The position numbers and the translations under genes were made by a program. This document shows, one piece after another, positions 12,708 through 20,645 of a stretch of DNA of 23,079 nt. Origin of the DNA: Spirochaetales bacterium (GTDB taxonomy: Bacteria; Spirochaetota; Spirochaetia; JABMQR01); the NCBI GenBank assembly GCA_023139255.1, contig JAGLNY010000072.1:1-23079 (forward strand), read 5' to 3'. How positions within the stretch are numbered: position 1 is the first letter of the stretch; the number at the start of each line of letters is the position of its first letter. The notes below the pieces were generated by a model, which worked only from the letters and a program-made list of their open reading frames with translations, made no database searches and was not told the origin of the DNA.

Positions 12708-14552
12708 ATGAATTCACGTAACCGTACTGTAAAAACACTACACATCATATCCCGGGAACTCAGGAAAAAAGGATTCCCCAAGGTGAAAACCGAAACCTGT
12801 TATGATGGTAAATCTATCAGGCTCTCCGGAAAAGTCCAAACCTGGCAGCAAAAAATTGAAGCTGGATATATAGCTGCATCCCACTCCCAAAAATTTAAGG
12901 GAATCGTAAATGATATCGCCGCTGAATCAGTACATGAGCCCCTGTTCCCATCACCCGGATCCCGTGAGTTTGATGAAACCCTGGATGGGCTATCTTATGA
13001 TGTAGTAATAATCGGGGCCGGTGTAATCGGCTGCTTCATTGCCAGGGAGCTCGCACGTTATGAATTGTCTGTCGCGGTACTGGAAAAGGAGACAGACGCG
13101 GCAATGCATGCTTCAGGGAGAAACGACGGCATGATTCATCCGGGTTTTGCACCTAAACCGGGAACATTACGAGCAAAGTATAACAGCAAAGGTAATAGTA
13201 TGTACCCGGCTATAGCCGAAGAACTTGATATTGAGTACCGGCAGCCTGGATCCATTCTCCTGTTTTCATCATCCTGGATGCGGCTGCTTGCACCGGTTTT
13301 GCGGTATCGGTGTAAAAGAAACGGGGTTGCCGGTAATTACCGGTACCTTACCCGTATGCAAGTCCAGAACCTGGAACCCCATGTAACGTACAGACAAAAA
13401 GGAGGTTTTTATTTCCCTACTGCCGGAATTGTATCGCCTTTCCAGGTAACTATAGCCTGCGCGGAACACGCGGTACAGAACGGGGCTGTTTTTCATAGAA
13501 GTACCTGTGTAACCGGGTTCAAAAGCCTGAAACGGAAAAACAAAAGACAAATTACCGGGATTATTACCAACCATGGCATCATCAGTGCCAATGTTGTCAT
13601 CAATGCGGCAGGCATATGGGCAGATTACATTGCAGGTATGGCCGATGATCAATTCTTTTCCATTCATGGAAGAAAAGGAACAGATGCAATACTCGATAAG
13701 AAAACCAGCAGATACCAAAAGCATATAATGGCAATGCCGTCTTTACTGAAAACAGCGGGTAACCACATTCACTCAAAAGGCGGGGGGATAGTCGTTTGCA
13801 TTGAGGGGAATACCCTATTGGGGCCGACGGCAGAGGAGGTACCGGACAGAGAAGATTATTCCACCCACAAAAATGAGTTTAGAAAACTGGAACAGCACTT
13901 GTCCCTCAATACCCGGCTGAAAAAGAGTGATATAATTAACTACTACTCGGGGGTGCGTGCGGCAACATGGAAAGAAGATTTTATCGTGGAAAAATCTGAG
14001 CGGGTACCAAACCTGGTTCATGCAGCAGGCATACAGTCACCCGGCCTTGCGAGTGCCCCTGCTATAGCTATTGATATCTGTAAAATGGTCCTGGAGATCC
14101 TCTCTACCGGAAGGGTCGAGAAAGTTGAAAAAACTGATCCAATTCCACTGAAACAAAACTTTATTCCCTGCCGTCAACATCCACCTGTCCTAAAACTCCT
14201 TTCAAATGATGAGAAAAAAGCGCTAATCAGGAAAAATCCGCTTTATGGCAATATTATCTGCAGATGTGAGGAGATTTCTGAGGGGGAAGTCCGGGATGCG
14301 CTCCATTCGTCACTACCGGCTGTTACCATTGACGGAATAAAACGGCGCACCCGGGCGGGGACAGGGAGGTGTCACGGGGGATTTTGCCTATCAAAAGTCC
14401 TGGAGATAATCAGCAGTGAAACAGGAATCCCCAAGTCACAGATTACCAGAAAGGGCGGGGATTCAAGAATAATCATCCGGGAAATCTCACAGACACTCTC
14501 AAGTGAAAACAAAAAGGACACTGAGGAAAGAGAGGGTTTATATGGGGACTGA
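12708..14552 (+). CDS. GlpA-like FAD-dependent glycerol-3-phosphate dehydrogenase with BON-like N-terminus
   Basis: A 614-residue flavoprotein likely oxidising sn-glycerol-3-phosphate to DHAP. Residues about 8-70 form a BON-like domain (VKTETCYDGKSIRLSGKVQT...GIVNDI). The DAO/GlpA-type FAD domain begins with VVIIGAGVIGCFIAREL (G103-x-G105-x-x-G108), has HASGRNDGMIHPG, and ends with HAAGIQSPGLASAPAIA. The C-terminal BFD-like [2Fe-2S] domain has C518-x-C520 and C555-x4-C560 (CRCEE...GRCHGGFC). The arrangement matches anaerobic GlpA (about 540 residues) plus the N-terminal extension. It starts one base after the gntR stop with AGGA upstream. It overlaps the next flavoprotein gene by 11 bases, and that gene and the DUF1667 gene supply the likely partner subunits. 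L-2-hydroxyglutarate oxidase-like activity is an alternative. Context with a kinase and an AGPS homologue favours G3P. Confidence 0.85.
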   Translation: MNSRNRTVKTLHIISRELRKKGFPKVKTETCYDGKSIRLSGKVQTWQQKIEAGYIAASHSQKFKGIVNDIAAESVHEPLFPSPGSREFDETLDGLSYDVVIIGAGVIGCFIARELARYELSVAVLEKETDAAMHASGRNDGMIHPGFAPKPGTLRAKYNSKGNSMYPAIAEELDIEYRQPGSILLFSSSWMRLLAPVLRYRCKRNGVAGNYRYLTRMQVQNLEPHVTYRQKGGFYFPTAGIVSPFQVTIACAEHAVQNGAVFHRSTCVTGFKSLKRKNKRQITGIITNHGIISANVVINAAGIWADYIAGMADDQFFSIHGRKGTDAILDKKTSRYQKHIMAMPSLLKTAGNHIHSKGGGIVVCIEGNTLLGPTAEEVPDREDYSTHKNEFRKLEQHLSLNTRLKKSDIINYYSGVRAATWKEDFIVEKSERVPNLVHAAGIQSPGLASAPAIAIDICKMVLEILSTGRVEKVEKTDPIPLKQNFIPCRQHPPVLKLLSNDEKKALIRKNPLYGNIICRCEEISEGEVRDALHSSLPAVTIDGIKRRTRAGTGRCHGGFCLSKVLEIISSETGIPKSQITRKGGDSRIIIREISQTLSSENKKDTEEREGLYGD

Positions 14553-15897
14553 GACTGTAGGTCGACAACCTGGAAAGCAGTATGACATTCTCATAATCGG
14601 GGGGGGGCCGGCTGGTATGGCTGCTGCCGCGGCCGGGGCGGAATATGGTGCATCCGTTTGCCTTATTGAACGAAACAACAAACTGGGCGGAATCCTGAAG
14701 CAGTGTATTCATGACGGATTTGGGATTGTTCAGTTTAATGAACGGTTGACAGGACCGGAATACGCTTACCGATACAGGAACCTGGTGAAATCATACGGCA
14801 GCAAAGTGACAGTGCTAACCTCCGCTTATGCCTCAAAAATCTCATATCATCCCGAAAAATCAGCCGCTGACCTGTTTACCACAGAGATAATAACAGCTCA
14901 AAACGGGGCTCTTTGCCTTACTTCATCAACCTTAATACTGGCAATGGGATGCCGGGAAAAAAGTGACAGACAGGTTTTTATCCATGGTGACAGACCGGCG
15001 GGAATTCTCACTGCCGGACAGGCGCAATATTTTATCAATATCCAGGGACTTATGCCCTGCAAACGCTGCGTGATTCTAGGAAGCGGCGATATCGGCCTGA
15101 TTATGGCAAGAAGGCTTGTTCTTGAGGGAGCTGAGGTAGAGGGAGTATACGAAATCCGGAATGAACCCTCAGGACTAAAGCGTAATATTGTACAATGCCT
15201 GGATGATTTCTCGATCCCGCTCCATCTCCAAACAACCGTAACTGAAGTGCATGGAAGGGAACGGGTGGAATCAATAACTGTATGCAAGGTAGATGATGAT
15301 CAAAAAGAGATACCGGGAACTGAAAGAACTATTGAATGTGATTCCCTGATCGTCAGTGTCGGGTTAATCCCTGAAAATGATATTCTCAGTTTCTCTCAGA
15401 TTTTTCTTGATCCCCATACCGGCGGCCCGGAAGTAGACCAGAATATGCAGACAAGAATTCCTGGATTGTTTTCCTGTGGTAACGCCTTGCATGTTTGTGA
15501 CCTTGTTGATTATGTATCTGAGAGCGGGGAAACCGCGGGGACTTATGCGGCGAAAGTTTCACGAAAACAAATTCCATACAGGACTGTGGAAATACAATCC
15601 TCAGGAAACCTGGTTTACCAAATCCCGCACTTTATCACACTGCCCGATATCCAGAATAAATCATCTACGATCATGAAAATCCCGGTCTATTTCAGGGTCG
15701 CAAAAAGCACAGAAAAAGCCGAACTTGTTATTCGATGCGGGAATACGGTCCTTTTTCGGAAACGGTATTCAAATCTATCACCACCGGAAATGAAACGGGC
15801 TGAAATTTCCCTGTCCGCTGTTGCCAAAGCAGCTCTCTCATCGCCGCTGATTGAGTGTATCATGACTGATCTGGGGGATACTGATGGGTTACGATAA
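14542..15897 (+). CDS. NAD(P)/FAD-dependent oxidoreductase, GlpA-partner type
   Basis: A 451-residue pyridine nucleotide-disulphide oxidoreductase-fold protein without the CxxC redox pair. The FAD motif is IIGGGPAGMAAA near the N-terminus. GGILKQCIHDGFG is a block typical of the flavoproteins encoded next to GlpA-like and DUF1667 proteins. The NAD(P)H motif is VILGSGDIGLIMARRL, and the FAD-closing motif is PGLFSCGNALHVCDLVDYVS. A C-terminal extension of about 95 residues is beta-rich and of unknown role. It probably moves electrons between the GlpA-like subunit and NAD(P) or another carrier (inference). The start at 14542 has GAGAGGG just upstream. The ATG at 14503 would add 13 basic residues and a 50-base overlap, which is less likely. 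It overlaps the DUF1667 gene by 14 bases. Confidence 0.84.
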   Translation: MGTETVGRQPGKQYDILIIGGGPAGMAAAAAGAEYGASVCLIERNNKLGGILKQCIHDGFGIVQFNERLTGPEYAYRYRNLVKSYGSKVTVLTSAYASKISYHPEKSAADLFTTEIITAQNGALCLTSSTLILAMGCREKSDRQVFIHGDRPAGILTAGQAQYFINIQGLMPCKRCVILGSGDIGLIMARRLVLEGAEVEGVYEIRNEPSGLKRNIVQCLDDFSIPLHLQTTVTEVHGRERVESITVCKVDDDQKEIPGTERTIECDSLIVSVGLIPENDILSFSQIFLDPHTGGPEVDQNMQTRIPGLFSCGNALHVCDLVDYVSESGETAGTYAAKVSRKQIPYRTVEIQSSGNLVYQIPHFITLPDIQNKSSTIMKIPVYFRVAKSTEKAELVIRCGNTVLFRKRYSNLSPPEMKRAEISLSAVAKAALSSPLIECIMTDLGDTDGLR

Positions 15898-16288
15898 CGA
15901 TTACGATAGCAAAAAAAAGGAAGTTCTTTGTATACGGTGCCCAAAAGGGTGCCTGATGCGCGTAATTATGCAAAAATCAGGGATTGAGGTAATCGGGGCT
16001 AAATGTGAAAATGGTATAACTTATGCCGAATCGGAAATCATCTGCCCTATGAGGCTGCTTACCACAACCGTACAAACTGTTTTTTCCGGACAGCCAAGGC
16101 TGCCGGTTAAGACTTCAGGGGAAATCCCGCTCAGCCGGTTTCCTGAAGTTCTCAGGAAAATCAGGGAAATACTAGTGAGAACTGCTCTCCAACCCGGGGA
16201 CATTGCGGCAAAAGATATCGCGGGCAGCGGTATTCATCTTATTTGCACAGGGGGAATCGATAATGACCAAGACACTGCTTTCTATTGA
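15884..16288 (+). CDS. DUF1667 cysteine-rich protein (third subunit of the GlpA-like complex)
   Basis: A 134-residue DUF1667 protein. It has C16-x2-C19-P-x2-C23, C41 in GAKCENGITYAESE, and C54-P-M-R, then the family segment TTTVQTVFSG...LPVKTSGEIPLSRF and a closing Gly-Asp turn. The cysteines probably bind an Fe-S cluster or a metal. DUF1667 proteins recur beside GlpA-like flavoproteins and glycerol kinases, and a role as small electron-transfer subunit, replacing GlpC, is inferred. The ATG at 15884 follows GGGGGA and overlaps the previous gene by 14 bases. Its 3' end overlaps the kinase start by 26 bases, so all four reading frames are translationally coupled. Confidence 0.86.
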   Translation: MGYDNDYDSKKKEVLCIRCPKGCLMRVIMQKSGIEVIGAKCENGITYAESEIICPMRLLTTTVQTVFSGQPRLPVKTSGEIPLSRFPEVLRKIREILVRTALQPGDIAAKDIAGSGIHLICTGGIDNDQDTAFY

Positions 16289-17822
16289 CTGCGGGACGCA
16301 AAGCTTACGGACAATCCTATTTAATCCTGAAGGTAAAATAATTGAGAAAGTGAAAATCGAGTATGCCCCTTACACCTCCCTCAGACCAGGCTGGGCAGAA
16401 CAGGACCCGGAAATTTTCTGGCAGTCCCTGGTTAAGGGCTGCCGGATCCTAAAAAGTAAACAATCAAAAATGTTTGCGTCAATAAGCGGGGTCGGGGTCA
16501 CTGCCCTCCGTGACACCATGATTAACATGGCTGAGGATGGGACAACTCTTCGACCGGCAATAACCTGGTTGGATACCAGGAAAGCTTCTCCCGTATATAA
16601 ACCCGGTTTTATCATGCGGCCCGCTTATTCCCTTTTCGGGATGCTGGGACCCATCCGTAAGATTATGGCTGAAGGAAAAATAAACTGGATAAGACAACAC
16701 CAACCTGACTTATGGGAACAAACTTGGAAGTATGTCCAGGTCTCCGGGTTCCTGAATTACCGGCTAACCGGCCAGGCAGCCGACTCAATCGCTTCAATGG
16801 TCGGCCATATCCCGGTTGACCATAAAAAAAGAACCTGGGCAAAAAAGGGGTCGTTACTGGACCATATTTTCCCATTTGAAGCTGATAAGCGTCCGCAAAT
16901 TGTTGAGTCCGGGGACAAAATTGGCACCATAACCAAAAAAACTGAACGGGAAACAGGCATAACCGAAGGTACTCCCGTCATCGCGTGCGGCGCTGATAAA
17001 AGTTGTGAAACAGTCGGAATGGGTGTTACGGAACCTGACGTGGGGTCTATAAGTTTCGGGACAACCGCGACTATTTCGTTTTCAACGAAACGATATTTCT
17101 CACCATTACGGTTTATGCCTGCTTATGCTGCGGCTGTTCCCGGTTACTGGGTTCCGGAGATTGAGATATTCCGCGGGTACTGGATGCTCCGCTGGTTCCG
17201 GGATGAGCTGGGATATGAGGAAACGGAAGAAGCAAAAAGAGTCGGCATGTTACCGGAGGAGCTTCTTAACACCCTGCTTGACACAGACCCGCCAGGAAAT
17301 AATGGGTTAATCCTGCATCCCTACTGGGGGCCGGGGTTAAATGTACCCGGCGCCAAAGGCGCAATTATCGGGTTTAGCGGTATACATAAAAAAAGCTCAA
17401 TCTACAGAGGTATCATTGAGGGTCTCGGATATGCCCTTCGTGATGGGATGGAAACGCTAGAACGGCGGGGTGGAATTTCCTGCAGTTCGGCAGCGGTTTC
17501 CGGCGGAGCAAGTCAGAGTGACAGAATCTGCCAGATAACCGCGGATATTCTTGGAAGAACTCTTATCCGTGGGGAAACGTATGAAACTTCTGCCCTTGGG
17601 GCAGCAATTATCACCTCAGCAGGAGTCGGGATTCATGAATCCATTCCAACTGCCGTCCGGGGTATGGTTCGCTATACTAAGGAATTCATTCCCGATACAA
17701 AGAACAGCCAACTCTATGATCGTCTGTATCACGAAGTATACCTGCAAATTTACAAAAAATTGCGAAAACTGCATGAGACAATCCGGGATATAACAGGCTA
17801 CCCGGAAAAAACACCGGATTAA
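16263..17822 (+). CDS. FGGY-family carbohydrate/polyol kinase
   Basis: A 519-residue FGGY kinase. The N-terminal phosphate-binding motif is SIDCGTQSLR (residues 7-16). The substrate region reads GVTALRDTMINM...PAITWLDTR, which is similar to, but not the same as, the glycerol kinase QRETT...VWQD region. The catalytic base is D245 in ACGADKS. The C-terminal FGGY signature region has AVSGGASQSDRICQITADIL and ETSALGAAI. It occupies the place of glycerol kinase in GlpA/DUF1667 clusters, so glycerol, dihydroxyacetone or a related polyol is the likely substrate. A pentulose cannot be excluded. The start at 16263 is inside the DUF1667 gene, behind a GGGGGA. The upstream in-frame start at 16203 would add 20 unconserved residues. 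A 15-base gap separates it from the AGPS homologue. Confidence 0.84.
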   Translation: MTKTLLSIDCGTQSLRTILFNPEGKIIEKVKIEYAPYTSLRPGWAEQDPEIFWQSLVKGCRILKSKQSKMFASISGVGVTALRDTMINMAEDGTTLRPAITWLDTRKASPVYKPGFIMRPAYSLFGMLGPIRKIMAEGKINWIRQHQPDLWEQTWKYVQVSGFLNYRLTGQAADSIASMVGHIPVDHKKRTWAKKGSLLDHIFPFEADKRPQIVESGDKIGTITKKTERETGITEGTPVIACGADKSCETVGMGVTEPDVGSISFGTTATISFSTKRYFSPLRFMPAYAAAVPGYWVPEIEIFRGYWMLRWFRDELGYEETEEAKRVGMLPEELLNTLLDTDPPGNNGLILHPYWGPGLNVPGAKGAIIGFSGIHKKSSIYRGIIEGLGYALRDGMETLERRGGISCSSAAVSGGASQSDRICQITADILGRTLIRGETYETSALGAAIITSAGVGIHESIPTAVRGMVRYTKEFIPDTKNSQLYDRLYHEVYLQIYKKLRKLHETIRDITGYPEKTPD

Positions 17823-17837
17823 TATAAGGAGCCGAAT

Positions 17838-19628
17838 ATGGGAACCGGCACAGGTGAAAGAAAGCGATACAAAGGATTCAAACCTGAGTGGGAACTGGTA
17901 CCTCCCCCGGAAAAATCATTCAGGTCAATTCTCAAATGGGGAAACCCCTCAGTATTCAAGGAGCCGAACGAGCGGCTTTATTCACTTCTGAAGCAGGTTT
18001 TGCACCTTTCCGACAAAGATTTTACCGAAAAAACGGAAAAAGGGCTTGAGCAGGTAGCAGATTCTATCCCCTGTTCATTGAATCAGCATATTATTGACAA
18101 ACTGACTGCTATTGTGGGGATGGGGGAACAAGGTTTCTCAACCTGCACTTATGATCGGCTCTCGGCTTCATACGGCAAGACAATGTATGATCTTTTCCGT
18201 CTCAGAGAGAATATTATTGAGAATATTCCCGACATTGTGCTGTTTCCGGCATCAAAAAAGGAAATTGAGGCCATTACTGAAGTCTGCGCTGAGCATCGTA
18301 TACCGCTCTATGTGTACGGCGGAGGTTCATCAGTCACACGCGGGACAGAGGCCGTCAAGGGCGGTGTTACCCTTGACCTGAGAAAGAACTTTCATAAAGT
18401 TGTGGGGTTCAATGAAACAAACCAGACAATTACCGTTGAGGCCGGGATGTCTGGGCCAAAGTTGGAGGAAGTCCTAAACAACGCGGAAACATTATTCAAC
18501 GCAAAACGACCGTATACCTGTGGTCACTTTCCTCAGTCATTTGAGTACTCAAGCGTAGGCGGATGGGTTGTTACCCGCGGGGCCGGCCAGAATTCCACCT
18601 ATTACGGTAATATTAAGGATATAGTCTTCAGGCAGTGGTATGCCACTCCTATCGGCCCGATAAGCACCTACGGACTTCCCGCTCACGCAGTCGGTCCTGA
18701 TCTTGATGAAATAATGATGGGAAGTGAAGGAGCCTACGGAGTTTTGACTCATGTTACATTACGATTTTTCCGGTATCAGCCGGGGAACAGGAAACGGTTC
18801 AGTTATATTTTCCGGACCTGGGAGAATGCAATGGGAGCCGCGCGGGAAATTATGCAGCATGAAGCCGGTTTCCCCTCAGTTTTCCGTCTGTCGGACCCGG
18901 AAGAGACTGATGTTATGCTGAAAATGTATAAAGTTGAGGGAACAATCATCGAAAGCGCCATGAATCTACTCGGGTACAAACCGATGGAGCGCTGCCTTTT
19001 TTTAGGGTGGTCAGAGGGAGAAAAAGGGTTCTCAAAAAAGCTGAAACATACCGCAGGTAAAATCTGCAGAAAATTTGGCGGTTTTTATCTTACCGGCTAC
19101 CCCGTCTCCAGCTGGGAACATGGGCGATTTACCGATCCTTATCTCCGCGAATCCCTGCAGGATTACGGAATTGTCATTGATACCATGGAATGCGGGGTTA
19201 CATGGGATAGTATGAAGGATGTATACACCCATGTACGGTCATTTGCCAAATCCCGTCCCGGTACCGTGTGCATGACACACATATCACACGCCTATCCGCA
19301 GGGAGCTAATCTTTACTTCATATTTATCGGGAAATTTGCCGACAAAGAGGAGTACCTCGAATACCAGGCAGGTATTTTTGATAATATCCTTTCCAGCGGC
19401 GCCTCCATGAGCCATCATCACGGTGTCGGAAAAATGACAGCACAATGGGTTGAGCACTCTATCGGTAGTGAGCGAATGAATATTTTCCGTGCCCTGAAAA
19501 ACCATTTTGACCCGGATAATATTATGAACCCGGGGGGAACCCTTGGCCTGTATATGGCTGAAAACGAGAGGCGGAAACCCCGCTTTTCAGGAAAAAAATG
19601 GGATAATCCCACGCGGCGGCAAATATAG
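17838..19628 (+). CDS. Alkyldihydroxyacetone-phosphate synthase homologue (ether-lipid enzyme)
   Basis: A 596-residue FAD enzyme of the VAO/PCMH family, closest in motifs to AGPS, which swaps the acyl chain of acyl-DHAP for a fatty alcohol to make the ether bond. The N-terminal part contains LKWGNPS, comparable to the KWNGWG region of AGPS. The FAD domain has DIVLFPASKKEIEAI, YGGGSSVTRGT and EYSSVGGWVVTRGAGQNSTYYG. Residues matching the known catalytic set are R350 (SVFRLSD), Y493 (NLYFIF) and the triple histidine H526-H528 (SHHHGVGK). The start is ATG 17838 with AAGGAG seven bases upstream. It is last in the GntR-headed operon. The upstream kinase and GlpA-like complex could supply DHAP. No acyl-DHAP-forming acyltransferase or fatty acyl reductase is in the window. 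Alternative: a related bacterial FAD-linked oxidase with other substrates, less likely given the HHH and Tyr. Confidence 0.83.
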   Translation: MGTGTGERKRYKGFKPEWELVPPPEKSFRSILKWGNPSVFKEPNERLYSLLKQVLHLSDKDFTEKTEKGLEQVADSIPCSLNQHIIDKLTAIVGMGEQGFSTCTYDRLSASYGKTMYDLFRLRENIIENIPDIVLFPASKKEIEAITEVCAEHRIPLYVYGGGSSVTRGTEAVKGGVTLDLRKNFHKVVGFNETNQTITVEAGMSGPKLEEVLNNAETLFNAKRPYTCGHFPQSFEYSSVGGWVVTRGAGQNSTYYGNIKDIVFRQWYATPIGPISTYGLPAHAVGPDLDEIMMGSEGAYGVLTHVTLRFFRYQPGNRKRFSYIFRTWENAMGAAREIMQHEAGFPSVFRLSDPEETDVMLKMYKVEGTIIESAMNLLGYKPMERCLFLGWSEGEKGFSKKLKHTAGKICRKFGGFYLTGYPVSSWEHGRFTDPYLRESLQDYGIVIDTMECGVTWDSMKDVYTHVRSFAKSRPGTVCMTHISHAYPQGANLYFIFIGKFADKEEYLEYQAGIFDNILSSGASMSHHHGVGKMTAQWVEHSIGSERMNIFRALKNHFDPDNIMNPGGTLGLYMAENERRKPRFSGKKWDNPTRRQI

Positions 19629-19726
19629 TGAAACTCTCTGTTATAGTGAAAGTACCCTGGTTGTGCAAATGAATTGTAACCGAATTGTTAATATTATACG
19701 GTCAAAAACAAAATTTTCATTTACCC

Positions 19727-19755
19727 TTGTACTGTCGAAAGATATTAAGTATTAT
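19727..19755 (+). promoter_or_regulatory. Promoter of the sphingoid-base gene pair
   Basis: TTGTAC (19727-19732) and TATTAT (19750-19755) are 17 bases apart, with a predicted start near 19762 and a leader of about 65 bases. It lies in the 198-base gap after the AGPS homologue, which also carries a 10-base direct repeat, TATAGTGAAA (19624-19633 and 19642-19651). No copy of the GntR palindrome was found here. Confidence 0.5.
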
Positions 19756-19826
19756 CATGGTTTATAACTTACGTTTTAACAACGCAGAATTATTACGTTT
19801 CGCCTTACTGATGGGGGATAAAAGCA

Positions 19827-20645
19827 GTGAGCGGACTATCTTTCAGGCGTGCTGTGATAACGGGCGGTTCAAGCGGTATAGGGCTCGCAATAGCAGCCTG
19901 GCTCATTCAGCAGAATACAGAACTTCTGTTGGTAGCCAGGAACCAGAAAAAACTTGAACAGGCGGCAGCACACCTCACATCGACCTACGGTATAAATACC
20001 GGGGTTCAAACTCTTTCTCTTGATATTGCCGATCGTGCAGCAGTTACAGAAAAATTGGGGGAAGCCTGCAGTGATGAGCTGGCTCCGGATTTACTGGTTA
20101 ACTGCGCCGGTATGGCACATCCTGACTATTTCCAGAAGCTTGACTCAGATATTTTCGACGCAACTGTCAGGACAAACCTTACTGGTACATGGAATGTCCT
20201 GAAAGCCGTTGTCCCGTTCATGAAACCCGGAAGCAGAGTGGTGAACGTATCATCTGTTGCCGGGCTTGTCGGCACCTTCGGCTATACTGCTTATGCTGCC
20301 ACGAAATTCGGTATAATAGGATTGAGTGAGGCTTTGAGAAATGAACTTTCCCTAAAGGGAATCCGTGTTTCGGTGTTGTGCCCTCCCGATACCGACACAC
20401 CCCAGCTTGAACAGGAAAACCTGACTAAACCTCCGGAAACAAAAGCTGTAAACGGAAACGCAGGAATTCTTAAACCTGAACAGGTTGCCAAGGCACTTTT
20501 TAAAGGTCTTCGCAAAAACCGGTTTATCATTATACCCGGATTTCAGAGTAATATGATATTTTTCCTAAAACGCCTCTTTCCTGGAATAATCTATTCCATG
20601 ATCGATATGTATGCAAAAAAACCAATAGGACGTGATGATGAGTAA
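19827..20645 (+). CDS. 3-ketodihydrosphingosine reductase-like SDR
   Basis: A 272-residue classical short-chain dehydrogenase. The NADPH-binding motif is TGGSSGIG (12-19), followed by LLVARN with the Arg expected for NADPH preference, and NCAG. The catalytic residues are S143, Y156 and K160 (YAATK). What singles it out is residues 186-205, PPDTDTP...EN-x-TKP-x-ET, which matches the eukaryotic KDSR/TSC10 signature. A hydrophobic C-terminus (FQSNMIFFLKRLFPGIIY) could anchor it to the membrane, as in KDSR. The enzyme would reduce 3-ketosphinganine to sphinganine. The start is a GTG at 19827 with GGGGGA about nine bases upstream. The next gene, a serine palmitoyltransferase homologue making the predicted substrate, overlaps its end by 8 bases, strongly supporting the pathway call. 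Confidence 0.82.
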   Translation: MSGLSFRRAVITGGSSGIGLAIAAWLIQQNTELLLVARNQKKLEQAAAHLTSTYGINTGVQTLSLDIADRAAVTEKLGEACSDELAPDLLVNCAGMAHPDYFQKLDSDIFDATVRTNLTGTWNVLKAVVPFMKPGSRVVNVSSVAGLVGTFGYTAYAATKFGIIGLSEALRNELSLKGIRVSVLCPPDTDTPQLEQENLTKPPETKAVNGNAGILKPEQVAKALFKGLRKNRFIIIPGFQSNMIFFLKRLFPGIIYSMIDMYAKKPIGRDDE

